Shown: positions 1 to 13,812 of the stretch, one piece after another
Layout of the letters: each line of letters starts with the position of its first letter
How positions within the stretch are numbered: the stretch's first letter is position 1
Source of the DNA: Deinococcus planocerae
GTDB lineage: Bacteria > Deinococcota > Deinococci > Deinococcales > Deinococcaceae
Assembly: GCF_002869765.1 (NCBI RefSeq)
Contig: NZ_PNOR01000047.1
Coordinates: 1 to 23,863, forward strand
Reading direction: 5' to 3'
DNA: 23,863 nucleotides
Made by a program: the position numbers and the translations under genes
The notes under the pieces: generated by a model
Told to the model about the DNA's origin: nothing
Seen by the model: the letters and a program-made list of their open reading frames with translations, nothing else
Database searches by the model: none

Positions 1-81
<81 letters not shown>

Positions 82-178
82 CCCTGGGAGCGCTTTTTCG
101 CTACCTATTCAGGTGCAAGTTCTGAGTAAGGGACATCAGAGCCGTATGGATTGAGAAAGACGTGCGGCTTTCCCTCCC

Positions 179-1339
<1,161 letters not shown>

Positions 1340-1424
1340 GGGGGGCTCCGGTGGGTGGTGGGTGGGAAGTGGTCAGTGGGGCGGCCCCTTCCCGGAGGTG
1401 TGCTTGACGGTGGTTGAACCGAGT

Positions 1425-2195
1425 CTACGGTGTCGGCGTGGGGAGGTTGTACACGCGGCGGGCGTTGTCGTCCGTGACCTGCTCCAGTTCCCCGGCGCCG
1501 AGGCCGCGCAGCCCGGCGATAAAGTCGAGGGTATGGCGCACGTAGCCGGGCCGGTTGGGCTTGCCGCGCTTGGGCACGGGCGCCAGGAAGGGCGCGTCCG
1601 TCTCCACGAGCAGGCGCTTCAGGGGGACAACGCGGGCGGCCTCCTGGATCTCCCGCGCATTCTTGTACGTCGTGTTTCCCGCGAAGCCGAAGTACGCGCC
1701 GCGCTCCAGCCCGAACTCCAGCAGCCCCGGGTGCCCGCTGAAGCAGTGGAGGATGACGGGTTGATCCGGCCAGGCCGCGAGCACGTCGATCACGCCGCGC
1801 TGCGCCCGGTCCTCCCCGGCCTTGTCGCGCACGTGGATGACCAGGGGCTTGCCCACCCGCCGCGCGAGGTCGAGCTGCCACTCCAAGGCCTCGACTTGCG
1901 CCGCCCGCCGCGTGTCGTCCCAGTAGTCGTCCAGCCCGCTCTCCCCGATGCCGACGACGCGGGGGTGAAGGGCGAGCCGCTCGATCTCGGCGCGGGTTTC
2001 CGGGCCGTCCTCCTCCGTGCTGGTGGGGTGCAGGCCCACGGTGGCCCACACGTCCCCGAAGCGCTCGGCGAGGGCCACCGCGTTGCGGGCGTGCTCACGG
2101 CTGGCGCCGATGCACACCATCCCGGTCAGGCCGAGTTCGCCCCGCGCGGAGGCCGGGTCGCCCATGAAATCGAGGTGACAGTGGGTGTCGATCAT
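1425..2195 (-). CDS. tatD: TatD-family metal-dependent hydrolase / DNase
   Basis: A 256-residue TIM-barrel protein, the usual length for TatD. Metal ligands are visible in order: H5 and H7 (THCHLDF), E85 ([10 protein letters not shown]), H121 (VIHVRDK), H150 (ILHCFSG) and D200 ([12 protein letters not shown]). Family members act as Mg/Mn-dependent 3'-5' exonucleases on single-stranded DNA and RNA or as AP endonucleases, and are linked to oxidative DNA damage. D-aminoacylase activity has also been proposed for the family. The ATG has no purine-rich Shine-Dalgarno sequence; a TACCCT box 7 nt upstream suggests leaderless expression. It diverges from the Lpt-like operon and precedes the acyl-CoA dehydrogenase gene. 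The family assignment is secure; the substrate is not determined by sequence. Confidence 0.93.
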   Translation of the reverse strand: MIDTHCHLDFMGDPASARGELGLTGMVCIGASREHARNAVALAERFGDVWATVGLHPTSTEEDGPETRAEIERLALHPRVVGIGESGLDDYWDDTRRAAQVEALEWQLDLARRVGKPLVIHVRDKAGEDRAQRGVIDVLAAWPDQPVILHCFSGHPGLLEFGLERGAYFGFAGNTTYKNAREIQEAARVVPLKRLLVETDAPFLAPVPKRGKPNRPGYVRHTLDFIAGLRGLGAGELEQVTDDNARRVYNLPTPTP

Positions 2196-2202
2196 GGGGG
2201 AG

Positions 2203-2208
2203 AGGGTA
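2203..2208 (-). promoter_or_regulatory. -10 box TACCCT of tatD (leaderless type)
   Basis: TACCCT on the minus strand ends 7 nt before the tatD ATG, placing the expected transcript start at or next to the start codon. No Shine-Dalgarno sequence is present; the intervening bases read CTCCCCC. No convincing -35 was found. Confidence 0.55.
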
Positions 2209-2335
2209 GAGGGTCCGTGGCGCGCGGAGTGTGGACCGCGGGGGAGAACGCGGGTCGGGCGGGTCCCCCCAGCCTCCCCCCGCCGCTCCTCACACCTGTC
2301 AGCCCGTGCCCATCTCTCTCACCGCCCCCCCGCGC

Positions 2336-2341
2336 TAGATT
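2336..2341 (+). promoter_or_regulatory. -10 box TAGATT of the Lpt-like operon (leaderless type)
   Basis: TAGATT ends 6 nt before the GTG at 2348 and there is no Shine-Dalgarno sequence between. This supports GTG 2348 over the TTG codon that follows it. The -35 region is not recognisable. Confidence 0.55.
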
Positions 2342-2347
2342 GCCCGC

Positions 2348-2965
2348 GTGTTGAAAGCGGGGCTTTACGGACTCGTCGCGCTCGCGGTGTTCGCGCTCGT
2401 GTTCGCGTTCCTGCCGTCGGGAGGCGCAGACGGGGCGCAGACGGGGGCGCGGCTTCAGGGCGTGGCCCTGGCCCTCTACCCGGCGCGCGACGCGGACGCC
2501 GTGTGGAGGTTCCGGGCCGCCGAGGTCGGCAGCGATCCCCTGAAGGGAGAGACGCACCTCGCGGGGCTCTCGGACGGCGGGCGCTGGCTGCGCGAGCGCG
2601 GCCCGGACGGCAAACCGACGGGCCAGTTCGTGCTCGACGCGACGCTCGCCGCGCCTGACCTCACCATCGATTCGCAGGACAACATGCTGACCCGTCAGGC
2701 CAGGATCACCCTCGTGCAGCAGTGTGCGACCATCGACCTCAGCGGCACTCAGGCGCAGCCCGTGCGGGTCGAGCAGGGCTCGGGGTTCAGCGCGCCGGTG
2801 GCGCGGGTGGACTCGCCCTCGCTGACGGGCCGCGTGACCCGGCTGCGCATGAGCTTCGACTTTCAGGTCGAGGACAGCGGCGAGGACTCCGCCCTCGGCT
2901 GGGACCCGGGCGCCACCGAAACCTGCGAGAACGGGAAGCGCGTGCCGCTGAGCACGCCTTCTTGA
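2348..2965 (+). CDS. LptC-like membrane-anchored envelope protein
   Basis: A 205-residue protein with one N-terminal membrane segment (about residues 3-22) and no visible signal-peptidase site, followed by a beta-rich extracytoplasmic domain. The string [23 protein letters not shown] and the following alternating hydrophobic pattern resemble LptC, the inner-membrane bitopic subunit that passes lipid from the LptBFG transporter to the LptA bridge. Two LptA-like genes follow after 44 and 11 nt, which strongly supports an Lpt-type role. Two cysteines, in QQCATIDL and in ETCENGKR, could form a disulfide. The start is GTG, with a leaderless -10 box upstream. Sequence similarity to proteobacterial LptC is weak by eye, so the name rests partly on context. 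The cargo in Deinococcus is unknown. Confidence 0.6.
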   Translation: MLKAGLYGLVALAVFALVFAFLPSGGADGAQTGARLQGVALALYPARDADAVWRFRAAEVGSDPLKGETHLAGLSDGGRWLRERGPDGKPTGQFVLDATLAAPDLTIDSQDNMLTRQARITLVQQCATIDLSGTQAQPVRVEQGSGFSAPVARVDSPSLTGRVTRLRMSFDFQVEDSGEDSALGWDPGATETCENGKRVPLSTPS

Positions 2966-3009
2966 CCCGGAACGTCTTGAACTGCAACCGTCCAGACAGG
3001 AGAACGCCC

Positions 3010-3897
<888 letters not shown>

Positions 3898-3908
3898 GGG
3901 CGGCGGGC

Positions 3909-4958
3909 GTGCGGCGGCTCCTGACCCTGACCCTGGCCCTCACCCTGGGGGCCGGGCTCCCCGCGTGGGTGCTCGCGCAGGGAACGGCGACCCCGCCCGC
4001 CACGGCACCGACCACCCCGGGCAGTCCTCCCGCCGACGCTCCCCCACCCGCCGCCGAGACCGAGAACGCCAGCCTCGAACTCGTGCGCAGGGGAGACGAC
4101 GGCGAGGAGCGGCGCATCCGCATCGTTCGCACGGGGAGCAGCGACGAAACGGGCGTGTTCACGATTTGCAGCCCGCAGGACGACGAACCGGGGGACGCGC
4201 CCAGCCTCGCCGTCTTCAGCGAGACGGGGCCGGGCGGCGTGCGCATCACCATCGACAAGAACGTGATCCGCGTGCCCCTGGCCCTCGTCACCCAGCGGCA
4301 GGGGGAGGACGGCGAGGGCGGCGACGGTCGCGTGGAGGCGAGCGCCGGGACCGCCCGCTTCCTCGACGAGCCGCCCCCCGGCAAGACCGACCGCCTGAGC
4401 CGCTGCGCCGTCGAGGCCACGCCCAGACCCGCGCCCGACACCGTGCTCGTCACCCAGGGCCGAACCGAACTCAAGGGCCAGAAGCTCGTGTACGACGAGA
4501 CCGACGGCATCGCCCGCATCGACGGCCCGATTGCCTTCACCCGCCCCTCCGACGACGGCCCCCTGACGGGCCAGAGCGAGCGCATCGAGGTGGACGTGGA
4601 CGAGGAGCAGACCACCCTCGTCGGCAACGTGGTCCTGAACAGCAAGGGCGGGCGCGTGAGCAAGGCCGCCCGCGTGGAGTACGACGACGCGGCGAACACC
4701 GCCCGATTGATCGGCACGCCCGAGCAGCCCGCCGAAAGCGTGCAGGGCCGCGACGTGCTGCGCGCCCAGGAACTCCTGTACGACCTCGACCGCAACGAGG
4801 TGGTGGCCCGCGCGGGGCCGGGCAGCACGATCACGGGCGAGTTCCAGGACGGCGAGGAGGAGCCGGGAACGCCGGGCACCACGTCCCCGCCCCCGACCAG
4901 TCCGGGCACGCCGCCGGGAACGCCCCCTCCCACGACCCCGACTCCCCCCGCGCCCTGA
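3909..4958 (+). CDS. LptA/OstA-like periplasmic protein (second copy) with Pro-rich tail
   Basis: A 349-residue exported protein starting at GTG 3909, 11 nt after the previous stop and preceded by AGGGG within the gap. Residues 1-23 are a signal peptide (cut likely after WVLAQ). A Pro/Thr/Ala linker (about 25-50) is followed by a poorly recognised region, then LptA-like strand repeats ([57 protein letters not shown]) at about 175-295. The last ~40 residues are a PG/PT-rich low-complexity tail that may span cell wall or tether the protein. Tandem LptA-like genes may build a heterogeneous bridge across the unusually thick Deinococcus envelope; that is inference. Confidence 0.7.
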   Translation: MRRLLTLTLALTLGAGLPAWVLAQGTATPPATAPTTPGSPPADAPPPAAETENASLELVRRGDDGEERRIRIVRTGSSDETGVFTICSPQDDEPGDAPSLAVFSETGPGGVRITIDKNVIRVPLALVTQRQGEDGEGGDGRVEASAGTARFLDEPPPGKTDRLSRCAVEATPRPAPDTVLVTQGRTELKGQKLVYDETDGIARIDGPIAFTRPSDDGPLTGQSERIEVDVDEEQTTLVGNVVLNSKGGRVSKAARVEYDDAANTARLIGTPEQPAESVQGRDVLRAQELLYDLDRNEVVARAGPGSTITGEFQDGEEEPGTPGTTSPPPTSPGTPPGTPPPTTPTPPAP

Positions 4959-4960
4959 GC

Positions 4961-4991
4961 CGGGGGGCCTCTTTCGAGCGCCCGGCCCCCG
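4961..4991. terminator. possible GC hairpin between convergent genes
   Basis: An ~8-bp stem (CGGGGGGCC pairing with GGCCCCCG) and a 14-nt loop occupy the 36-nt gap between the convergent Lpt-like operon and MFS gene. It has no clear T-run on either side, so terminator function is uncertain. Confidence 0.35.
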
Positions 4992-4994
4992 TGG

Positions 4995-6206
4995 TCAGTC
5001 GGCGGGCTGGGCGCCGTGGAGCGTGCGCCGCGTGACGACCGCCCCCTCCAGCCGCAGGTACAGGAGCGCGGCGAGGAAGGCCAGCCCGGCGACCACGCTC
5101 CACAGCGCGGCGTTCCCGAAGCGGACGAGCAGGAAGCCGCCGAGCAGCGGGGCCAGCAGGGCGCCCAGCCCGCTCATGCTGCCCACCATCCCGATGTACG
5201 TTCCGCGCACTTCCGGGCGGCCCAGCTCCGCGACGATGCTCTTGCCGATGGAGTAGCTGACGATCTCCCCAAGTGTCCACACGGCCACCGCCAGCACATG
5301 GGCGGCGAAGGTGTGGGCGAAAGCGTGTCCCAGAAAGCCCAGCCCCAGCAGGGCCGCCCCCACCGCCTGCCAGCGGGGGTGGTTGCCCTTCGAGATGGCG
5401 TGCCCCAGCGGCAGCCCCAGACCCACGACGAGGAGGCCGTTGACCGAGAGCGCCTGCCCGTACTGCGCCGCCGTGAAACCCTGCTCGGCGAACACGAGCG
5501 CGAGCAACTTGTAGCTCTGGTACGTCAGCGCGAACAGCAGCGAGGCCAGGCAAAAGGACCACAGCAGCCGGTCGCGCGGCAACCAGGCCGTCCTGGGCGC
5601 GTCGGTCCCCTTTCGGGAGCCCCCGACCCGCGCCCCGAGGACCGCGAGCAGGGCGGCGTAGGCGGCCATCGTCGCCGCGTCGAGGAAAAACAGCAGCCGG
5701 AAGGAAATGCCCGAGAGCCAGCCGCCGAGCGCGGGCGCGACCGAGACCCCGACGTTGATCGCCCAGTACAGCAGGTTGTACGCGCGGGTGCGCTGGGCCC
5801 CCGTGGTGAGGGCGGCGACGGCGCTGCTCGCGGCGGGCTTGTACATGCCCGTCAGCAGCGAGAAGGCCAGCACGCCGAGCATCACCGCCCCGAAGCTCGA
5901 CGCGAAGGCCAGCGCGACGAGCGTGGCGGCCCCGCCGCCGAGCGCCAGCACCATGACCGAGTTGGAGCCCAGCCGGTCGCTGAGGCGGCCCCCGAACGCC
6001 TCCGCCACGAAGCGGCCCACGCCCAGCACGCTCAGGACCACGCTGACCTGCGCTACTCCCAGGCCCCGCTCGGCGGCGAGGTAGAAGCCCAGCAGCGGCA
6101 CCACGAACTCGCCGAGGCGGTTGATCAGCGTGCCGACCCACAGCACCCAGAAGCCCCGGGGGTAGGCCTGATACACGCCGCGAAAAGCCGCCAGAGGAGC
6201 AGGCAT
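4995..6206 (-). CDS. MFS transporter
   Basis: A 403-residue, very hydrophobic protein with about 12 predicted membrane helices, the normal size for the major facilitator superfamily. MFS motif A ([11 protein letters not shown], residues 71-81) lies between helices 2 and 3 as expected. The overall pattern resembles drug:H+ antiporter-1 type exporters (MdtH-like), but the substrate cannot be read from sequence. It follows ldh on the same strand after 78 nt. It has its own TACACT box 7 nt before the ATG, so it can be transcribed separately; a functional tie to lactate export is possible but unproven. Its 3' end is convergent with the Lpt-like operon. Confidence 0.9.
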   Translation of the reverse strand: MPAPLAAFRGVYQAYPRGFWVLWVGTLINRLGEFVVPLLGFYLAAERGLGVAQVSVVLSVLGVGRFVAEAFGGRLSDRLGSNSVMVLALGGGAATLVALAFASSFGAVMLGVLAFSLLTGMYKPAASSAVAALTTGAQRTRAYNLLYWAINVGVSVAPALGGWLSGISFRLLFFLDAATMAAYAALLAVLGARVGGSRKGTDAPRTAWLPRDRLLWSFCLASLLFALTYQSYKLLALVFAEQGFTAAQYGQALSVNGLLVVGLGLPLGHAISKGNHPRWQAVGAALLGLGFLGHAFAHTFAAHVLAVAVWTLGEIVSYSIGKSIVAELGRPEVRGTYIGMVGSMSGLGALLAPLLGGFLLVRFGNAALWSVVAGLAFLAALLYLRLEGAVVTRRTLHGAQPAD

Positions 6207-6213
6207 CGGTCCC

Positions 6214-6219
6214 AGTGTA
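6214..6219 (-). promoter_or_regulatory. -10 box TACACT of the MFS gene (leaderless type)
   Basis: TACACT ends 7 nt before the MFS ATG with no Shine-Dalgarno sequence between. It lies inside the 78-nt ldh-MFS gap. A GC-rich near-palindrome (about 6244-6262) between ldh and this box might attenuate read-through from ldh. Confidence 0.5.
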
Positions 6220-6284
6220 CGGGGGTGACGCCTGCTCCTGCCGGGCCTGCCCCGGGGAGGCCTGTTCCGGGAAGGATGGGGCCC

Positions 6285-7196
6285 TCAGCCCAGCCGCGCC
6301 CCCGTCTCGCGCAGCACCCCCGCGCTCGCCTCCAGCGCCCCCTGCTCCTCCGGCGGGAGGGGCGGGATCAGGGTGTCTTCCACACCCCGCGCGCCCACGA
6401 TGCGCGGCACGCTCAGGCTCACGCCGAAGGGCTCGGTGGGGGCACTCACCGTCAGGATGGAGCGGCGGTCTCCCAGGATCGCTTCGGCGATGCGGGCCAG
6501 GGCCGCCCCGATGCCGTAGTAGGTCGCGCGCTTGCCCTCGATGATCTCGGCGGCGGCGTCGCGGGTGCCCGCGTCGATCGCGGCCCGCACCTCCCCCGTC
6601 CACTCCAGCCCGCGCGCCCGCATGAAGTCCTCCACGGGCAGGCCCGCCACCGTGGCCGTGCTCCAGGCCAGCACCTCGCTGTCGCCGTGCTCGCCGAGGA
6701 CGTAGCCGTGGACGTGGGTGGGGTCCACCCCGGCGTGCTGCGCGATCAGGTGCCGGAAGCGCGCCGAGTCGAGCACCGTCCCCGAGCCCAGCACCGCGTG
6801 CCCCGGCGCGAGGCGGGTGGCGAGGTCGGTGAGCGCGTCTACCGGGTTGGTGGCGATCAGGAGGACAGCCTCCGGCGCGTGTCCCGCGACCTGCGGGACG
6901 ACCTCCCGGAAGATCGCGGCGTTCTTGTCCAGGAGGTCGAGGCGGCTCTCCCCCGGCTGCTGGTTCGCCCCGGCGGCGATCACGACGACCCGGCAGTCCG
7001 CGAGGGCCGCGTACCCGCCGCTCGTGACCCGGGTGCCGTGGCTGACGGGCGCGGCGTGAGCGATGTCCTGCGCCTCGGCCTGGGCGCGTTTCTCGTCCTT
7101 GTCCACCAGAACGAGGTCGCTGCACGAGCCCCGCAGCGTGAGGGCGTAGGCGGCGGTCGCCCCGACGAGCCCCGCGCCCACCACGCCGACTTTCAC
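6285..7196 (-). CDS. ldh: L-lactate dehydrogenase (allosteric type)
   Basis: A 303-residue NAD-dependent dehydrogenase that interconverts pyruvate and L-lactate. It shows the Rossmann loop GAGLVG (7-12) with D32 for the NAD ribose and the substrate loop [15 protein letters not shown]. In standard LDH numbering the loop carries Gln102, which favours lactate over malate, and then catalytic Arg109. Asp168/Arg171 (VLDSARFR) and the catalytic His195 (GEHGDSE) are present. Arg173 and His188, which bind fructose-1,6-bisphosphate in bacterial allosteric LDHs, are both present, so FBP activation is likely. The start is GTG; it overlaps the uspA stop as GTGA, so the two are translationally coupled. Confidence 0.95.
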   Translation of the reverse strand: MKVGVVGAGLVGATAAYALTLRGSCSDLVLVDKDEKRAQAEAQDIAHAAPVSHGTRVTSGGYAALADCRVVVIAAGANQQPGESRLDLLDKNAAIFREVVPQVAGHAPEAVLLIATNPVDALTDLATRLAPGHAVLGSGTVLDSARFRHLIAQHAGVDPTHVHGYVLGEHGDSEVLAWSTATVAGLPVEDFMRARGLEWTGEVRAAIDAGTRDAAAEIIEGKRATYYGIGAALARIAEAILGDRRSILTVSAPTEPFGVSLSVPRIVGARGVEDTLIPPLPPEEQGALEASAGVLRETGARLG

Positions 7197-7714
7197 GCGC
7201 GGCCTCCCGGCAACCGCACGGTGAGCACCGGCACCGGGCTGCGCGCCACGACCTTTTGCGCCGTGCTGCCCACGAAAAATTGCTCAATGGCCCCGCGCGT
7301 GTGGGTGCCCACCACGATCAGGTCGGCCCCCCACTCCCGCGCGGCCTCCAGCAGCCCGGTCACCGGGTCGCCCACGAGCTGCGCGGTGTCCTCACCTTCC
7401 CGCAGCATCCGCGCGAGGCGCCCCGCGTCGGTGTCCTCCAGCGTGTGCAATAGGCCGGGGTCGGGCAGCGCCGGGGTCAGGCCGCCCCCCAGGTCGGGCG
7501 TCGCCGTGACCCGCGCGTCGGTCACGTGCGCCAGCCGGAACTGCGCTCCCGGAAAGCGCGTCCGCGCCACCCCTAACGCGTGCTCCGAGGCCCGCGAGAA
7601 GTCGATCCCGACCAGGATGCGGCCAAAGGAGGCGGAGGTGCCCGGCGCCGCCTGCTCCTCTCTCCCCGTGGCCTCCGGTCCCGTCCCTGCCGTGAAAATC
7701 AGGCGTTCTGTCAT
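7193..7714 (-). CDS. universal stress protein (UspA family)
   Basis: A 173-residue protein with one Usp domain (about 30-170) after a short Gly/Ala-rich N-terminal extension. [11 protein letters not shown] forms strand 1, and [17 protein letters not shown] is the nucleotide-binding loop of ATP-binding Usps, with Thr replacing the second Gly of G-2x-G-9x-GS. A longer open frame exists upstream, but ATG 7714 is preferred because TACGGT lies 6 nt before it (leaderless type) and the upstream extension has no domain character. Its last 4 nt overlap the ldh start. Usps act in stress survival; coupling to ldh suggests a link to energy or anaerobic stress, which is inference. Confidence 0.88.
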   Translation of the reverse strand: MTERLIFTAGTGPEATGREEQAAPGTSASFGRILVGIDFSRASEHALGVARTRFPGAQFRLAHVTDARVTATPDLGGGLTPALPDPGLLHTLEDTDAGRLARMLREGEDTAQLVGDPVTGLLEAAREWGADLIVVGTHTRGAIEQFFVGSTAQKVVARSPVPVLTVRLPGGRA

Positions 7715-7720
7715 GCCCCG

Positions 7721-7726
7721 ACCGTA
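7721..7726 (-). promoter_or_regulatory. -10 box TACGGT of uspA-ldh (leaderless type)
   Basis: TACGGT on the minus strand ends 6 nt before ATG 7714. It forms a divergent promoter pair with the beta-CASP gene in a 79-bp intergenic space. Confidence 0.5.
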
Positions 7727-7782
7727 CACCCTCCCCGCCCCCTCCGCCCGTTTCTGAAGACCGGGTGAAGGTGGGCCGCCCC

Positions 7783-7788
7783 TAGACT
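7783..7788 (+). promoter_or_regulatory. -10 box TAGACT of the beta-CASP RNase gene (leaderless type)
   Basis: TAGACT ends 5 nt before ATG 7794. The intervening bases are GCCCC, with no Shine-Dalgarno sequence, so the message probably begins at the start codon. Confidence 0.55.
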
Positions 7789-7793
7789 GCCCC

Positions 7794-9251
7794 ATGCACC
7801 TTCGGAGTCTGGGGGCGGCCCTGACCGTCACGGGGAGCGCGCACCTGCTGCACATGGGCGGCGGGCGGGTGCTGATCGACTGCGGGCTCTTCCAGGGCGA
7901 GGGGGCGCTCGAAGCCCGCAACCGCGAGGACTTCGGCTTCGACCCGCGCGACCTCGACGCGGTGATCCTGACCCACGCGCATCTCGACCATGTGGGGCGC
8001 CTGCCCCTGCTCGTGCGCCGGGGCTACCGGGGACCCGTGTACTGCACCCCGCCGACGGCGGTGCTCGCCGAGACGGTCCTGCTCGACTCCGCCCGTCTCC
8101 AGGTCGAGGCCTCCCGCCAGGAGGTGCGCCGCGCCCGCCGGGAGGGGGGAGAGCCGGGAGGAGAAGAGCCCCTCTACGACGAGGACGACGTTCACCGTGC
8201 CCTCGCCCTCCTGCGCCCCACCCTGCACTTCGGGCAGAGCGTCCAGGTCGGGCCGCTGAGGGTCACGCCGCAGCGGGCCGGGCACATCCTGGGAAGCGCG
8301 TACCTGCTGATCGAGGCGGGAGGCGAGCGCTTGATCATGACGGGCGACCTCGGTCACCGGGGGGGCGGGCTGCAACCCGACTTCACGCCGCCGCCCCCCG
8401 CCGACGCGGTGGTGATCGAGACCACCTACGCGGGGCACCTCCACCGCCCCCGGCCCGCCACCCTCGCCGAGTTCGCGGGGGCGCTGCGCCAGAGCGTCCG
8501 CGCGGGCGGCAAGATCCTGATTCCCAGCTTCGCCATCGAGCGCGCCCAGGTCATCCTCTACACCCTGCGCGGGCTGATGGATTCCGGCGAGGTGCCCCGC
8601 GTCCCGGTCTTCCTCGACTCGCCGATGGCGGCGCGCGCCACCGAGGCCTACTTCCGGTTCGCGGACGAGCTGATCCCGCCCCTGCGGGGGGCCGTGGCCC
8701 GGGGCGAGGACCCCTTCCGCCCCTCGACCCTGCACGTGGTCCTCACCGGGGAGGAGTCCAGGCGCCTGAACCGCTACGACGGCCCCGCGATCATCCTGGC
8801 GGGCAACGGCATGATGACGGGGGGCCGCATTGGGCACCACCTCCGCCACCACCTGTGGAAGCCCGGCACCAGCCTCGTCGTCGTGAGCTACCAGCCCCCC
8901 GGCACCCTGGGGGGCCAGCTCGTGTCGGGCGCGGCCACCGTCCCTCTCCTCGGTGAGGACATCCCCGTGCGCGCCCGCATCCACACCCTCGGCGGCTTCA
9001 GCGCCCACGCCGACCAGACCGACCTCCTCGCCTTCCTGGGCACCACCGGCACCCCCCGCGTCTGGCTCGTCCACGGCGAGGAGCGCGTCATGCAGGCTTT
9101 CGTGCCCGTCCTCGCCGGGCGCGGCCTGACGGGCAACCTGATGCCGGACGGGGAGGAGGTGGACCTGCTCTCCACCACCTTTCCGGGTGGCCGTCCCCTG
9201 AGCGTGACCCCGGGCGGGGAAGAGGTGCGGGAAGGTGTGGGGGGAGAGTAG
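7794..9251 (+). CDS. metallo-beta-lactamase/beta-CASP ribonuclease
   Basis: A 485-residue protein of the CPSF-73/RNase J superfamily, close in architecture to the Thermus MBL/beta-CASP RNase (TTHA0252 type). Zinc-site motifs run in order: H61-A-H63-L-D65-H66 (THAHLDHVG), H164 (RAGHILGSA) and D185 (MTGDLG). The beta-CASP part follows with [13 protein letters not shown] (240-252), VFLDSPMA (272-279), [17 protein letters not shown] (334-350) and GFSAHADQ (401-408, H405); LVHGEE (H427) returns to the MBL fold. A 20-30-residue charged insertion (about 107-131, RR/GGE-rich) interrupts the first MBL half. The last ~25 residues are low-complexity Gly/Glu. Likely role: RNA cleavage in mRNA decay or processing. 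The N-terminus is set by the leaderless -10 box. Confidence 0.9.
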   Translation: MHLRSLGAALTVTGSAHLLHMGGGRVLIDCGLFQGEGALEARNREDFGFDPRDLDAVILTHAHLDHVGRLPLLVRRGYRGPVYCTPPTAVLAETVLLDSARLQVEASRQEVRRARREGGEPGGEEPLYDEDDVHRALALLRPTLHFGQSVQVGPLRVTPQRAGHILGSAYLLIEAGGERLIMTGDLGHRGGGLQPDFTPPPPADAVVIETTYAGHLHRPRPATLAEFAGALRQSVRAGGKILIPSFAIERAQVILYTLRGLMDSGEVPRVPVFLDSPMAARATEAYFRFADELIPPLRGAVARGEDPFRPSTLHVVLTGEESRRLNRYDGPAIILAGNGMMTGGRIGHHLRHHLWKPGTSLVVVSYQPPGTLGGQLVSGAATVPLLGEDIPVRARIHTLGGFSAHADQTDLLAFLGTTGTPRVWLVHGEERVMQAFVPVLAGRGLTGNLMPDGEEVDLLSTTFPGGRPLSVTPGGEEVREGVGGE

Positions 9252-9737
9252 ACAGGTGGGGGGAAAGGAGGTTGGCGGCAGTCACATACCCCCCCTCCCA
9301 GCCTCCCCCACGAGGGGGGAGGAGCAAAAGATGGGGCGGTGAGCGGGGAAAGGGTGTTGGCGTTGGTCATACGCCCCCTCTGCTGCGCAGCTTTGCTAGT
9401 CACCCCGGCCCTCTGCTTCGCAGCTCTCCGAGTCACTCGCAAGGGGAGGGGAGAAAAGAAGCTGAAACCTGTGCGCTTTCCAAAACATCAATCTGGACGC
9501 CCCTAAGTAGTCGTGATTGAACGCTCCTGGCCCACCACCCCGCCTTGCTCGCGCAGCGAGACGGTGGGCCCGCGACTGGGAGGCGACAAGATCAAACATT
9601 GTGTTCAGAAGAAAACGTCCAGCCGCGCCGCCCGTGTGCCCTTGCCCAGCGCGGCGACAAGCTCCCCCTGCCCCCTCTGGGGGTAGGGGGCTGGGGGGTG
9701 GGGGCAAACCGAATCAAGTCACCCTGCCCCCACACCC
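9252..9737. repeat. 486-bp noncoding block with short repeats between convergent genes
   Basis: No credible gene is seen. Four elements stand out. (1) A C/G palindrome at 9302-9322, with an 8-bp CCTCCCCC stem and ACGA loop, sits within a longer unit at 9289-9325. (2) A related unit in the opposite orientation lies at 9661-9704 (GCTCCCCCTGCCCCCTC then a TGGGGG run). (3) Two direct 28-bp repeats at 9376-9403 and 9409-9436 match at 24 of 28 positions and share CCCTCTGCT and CGCAGCT. (4) A nested imperfect palindrome at 9529-9570 has outer arms GGCCCACC/GGTGGGCC and inner arms CTCGC/GCGAG. These look like small interspersed Deinococcus-type repeats. They may also stabilise or terminate the convergent transcripts. 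Confidence 0.6.
9376..9436 (+). repeat. tandem pair of 28-bp direct repeats (33-bp period)
   Basis: Copies at 9376-9403 and 9409-9436 both begin CCCTCTGCT and end GTCAC, differing at four positions. The first has the perfect palindrome GCTGCGCAGC, the second the near-palindrome GCTTCGCAGC. Confidence 0.65.
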
Positions 9738-10313
9738 TCACCGCGCCGTCAACCGCAACAACGCCGCGTACACCCGGGCCGTCACCACCGCATCCTCCAG
9801 CGCGTCATGCGCCCGGTACTCGAACCCGAAGTGCCCGGCAAGCTGGTCAAGCGGCGTCCCCACCTTCCTCGGCAGCAACCCCGCGTGAATCAGAAACTGC
9901 GCGCTGAGCTTCGTGTCCACCCGCCCCCGCCGGAACACGCCCCCCAGGTCCGGCAGCAGCGTCCGCAAGAAGCCGGTGTCGAAGTGCAGGTTGTGCCCGC
10001 CCAGCATGACCCTTCCGACCTCCCCGGCGTAGCGCCTCACCGCCTGCGCGACCTCCCCCGGCGGCTGCGCGGCGGCGTGGTGGGCCTCCAGGTCGATGCC
10101 GTTCACCGACATCGCCTCTTCCTCCACGTCGTACCGCTCGTGGCGCACGCGCAGGTGCAGGGGCCGGGTGACCTCTCCCTGCGGGGTCAGCGTGACCAGC
10201 CCGACCGTGAGCAGGGGATGGCGCAGGGGATCGCGCCCGCCCGTCTCAGTGTCCACGAAGATGATCGGCTGGGTCAGGGCCGCGAGGGCCGGGGGGGAGG
10301 CAGGCTCGGTCAT
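9738..10313 (-). CDS. DnaQ-like 3'-5' exonuclease (DEDDh)
   Basis: A 191-residue protein with all DEDDh active-site residues: D21 and E23 (FVDTETGG), D112 ([11 protein letters not shown]), then H169 and D174 ([12 protein letters not shown]). The H-x4-D spacing marks the DEDDh branch. It hydrolyses DNA or RNA from 3' ends; homologues include Pol III epsilon, RNase T and oligoribonuclease. It lacks a clear clamp- or polymerase-binding tail, so it is probably a stand-alone exonuclease and not the replicative proofreader. ATG 10313 is preferred over the in-frame GTG five codons upstream because GGAAGG stands 7 nt before it. The gene is divergent from the DUF3105 lipoprotein gene. Confidence 0.85.
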   Translation of the reverse strand: MTEPASPPALAALTQPIIFVDTETGGRDPLRHPLLTVGLVTLTPQGEVTRPLHLRVRHERYDVEEEAMSVNGIDLEAHHAAAQPPGEVAQAVRRYAGEVGRVMLGGHNLHFDTGFLRTLLPDLGGVFRRGRVDTKLSAQFLIHAGLLPRKVGTPLDQLAGHFGFEYRAHDALEDAVVTARVYAALLRLTAR

Positions 10314-10370
10314 GCCCCAGCCTTCCACGCCAATCGTGTTCTGGAGGGCGTGCTTTTCACGTTCTCGCCC

Positions 10371-10376
10371 TAAGCT
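10371..10376 (+). promoter_or_regulatory. -10 box TAAGCT of the DUF3105 gene
   Basis: TAAGCT ends 8 nt before ATG 10385. The gap is slightly longer than for the other leaderless-type starts here, and GGGGCC within it could give weak ribosome contact. Confidence 0.45.
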
Positions 10377-10384
10377 GGGGCCTG

Positions 10385-10882
10385 ATGAAACGGACGTTCC
10401 TTCTCGCCCTGCTGCCCCTGACCCTCGCCGCCTGCGGTGGGGGGAACATCGAGGGCCTCAAGACCTTCGAGTACCAGGGCGGCGACCACCGCCCCGGGTC
10501 GCTCGTCTACACCGAAAATCCCCCGGCGGGCGGCGCCCACAACGCAATCTGGCAAAACTGCGGGGTGTACACCCAGCCCCTCTACAACGAGTACGCCGTC
10601 CACAGCCTCGAACACGGCGCCGTGTGGATCACCTACCGCCCCGACCTCGGCGCCGAGGGGGTCGCGGCCCTCAAGACGTTGGTGGACGGTCGCCCCTACA
10701 CCCTCCTGAGTCCCTACGAGGGCCTCCCCGCCCCGGTCGTGGCGAGCGCCTGGAACGCCCAGCTTCAGGTGCAGAACCCCACCGACGAGCGGCTGAAGGC
10801 CTTTCTCGACAAGTACGAGCAGGGACCGACCGCTCCCGAGCGCGGCGCGGCGTGTTCGGGAGGGTACGGCAACACGCGCTGA
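10385..10882 (+). CDS. DUF3105 lipoprotein
   Basis: A 165-residue exported protein. Residues 1-16 form a lipoprotein signal peptide, and the lipobox L14-A-A-C17 predicts a lipid-anchored Cys17. The mature part carries the DUF3105 hallmarks: [20 protein letters not shown], then [17 protein letters not shown], with conserved His and Cys residues that look like a metal or redox site. The function of DUF3105 is unknown. A third mature-part Cys lies near the end (AACSGGYG). It is transcribed alone, divergent from the DnaQ-like gene and convergent with the sulfurtransferase gene 48 nt away. The family call is confident; no biochemical role is claimed. Confidence 0.85.
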   Translation: MKRTFLLALLPLTLAACGGGNIEGLKTFEYQGGDHRPGSLVYTENPPAGGAHNAIWQNCGVYTQPLYNEYAVHSLEHGAVWITYRPDLGAEGVAALKTLVDGRPYTLLSPYEGLPAPVVASAWNAQLQVQNPTDERLKAFLDKYEQGPTAPERGAACSGGYGNTR

Positions 10883-10930
10883 GGGCTGGAAGAGAACGGC
10901 GGGTGCGAGAAAGGCTGCCCCGCCGCTTCG

Positions 10931-11794
<864 letters not shown>

Positions 11795-11800
11795 GCCCGC

Positions 11801-11806
11801 AGGCTA
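11801..11806 (-). promoter_or_regulatory. -10 box TAGCCT of the sulfurtransferase gene (leaderless type)
   Basis: TAGCCT ends 6 nt before ATG 11794, 20 bp downstream of the rny terminator T-run in the direction of transcription. Confidence 0.5.
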
Positions 11807-11825
11807 CACCGCGGGAGAGGGCAAT

Positions 11826-11848
11826 AAAAAAGCCGCCTTCCGGGCGGT
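11826..11848 (-). terminator. intrinsic terminator of rny
   Basis: On the minus strand a CCGCC/GGCGG stem with a 5-nt loop is followed directly by C and six Ts. It lies about 130 nt beyond the rny stop and before the sulfurtransferase promoter, separating the two units. Confidence 0.85.
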
Positions 11849-11977
11849 GATGACAAGAAAATAGCGTCCTATGCACCCGGCGTCAAGTTATGCGCGTGGG
11901 TTGGGGGGCTCCCCGAAGGAAAAAGGAAAAGGGCGGCCCGCCTCCCCGCGTGACCGCCCCCATTCCCGCTGCCTCCC

Positions 11978-13684
<1,707 letters not shown>

Positions 13685-13812
13685 GGTGGCCTCGTCTCCT
13701 TTCGGTGAGAGAGGGGCGCCTCCACAAACCTCGCGGAGCGCGCCCGGTGAAGTGTTGAGAGATGAATGGAAAAGGTGTGTTGTGACGGCGCCGGGCCCTT
13801 TTCCCCGGGCAC

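Noticed and set aside
2722..3009. N-terminal extension of the first LptA-like protein
   Set aside because: It overlaps the LptC-like gene in another frame; a Shine-Dalgarno sequence and signal peptide mark TTG 3010 as the start.
4831..7287. An 818-codon minus-strand open frame overlapping the MFS and ldh genes in another frame
   Set aside because: Arg/Gly/Ala-rich shadow translation; the MFS and LDH frames carry the real motifs.
5016..7757. A 913-codon open frame on the plus strand opposite MFS, ldh and uspA
   Set aside because: Its translation is low-complexity Arg/Gly/Pro/His-rich, crosses three genes with clear motifs on the other strand, and has no domain.
7715..7921. 69-codon N-terminal extension of the UspA-like protein
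   Set aside because: It overlaps the divergent beta-CASP gene and its promoter and has no domain character; ATG 7714 has its own -10 box.
9376..9436. CRISPR array
   Set aside because: There are only two imperfect copies, 5 nt apart, with no spacers and no cas genes.
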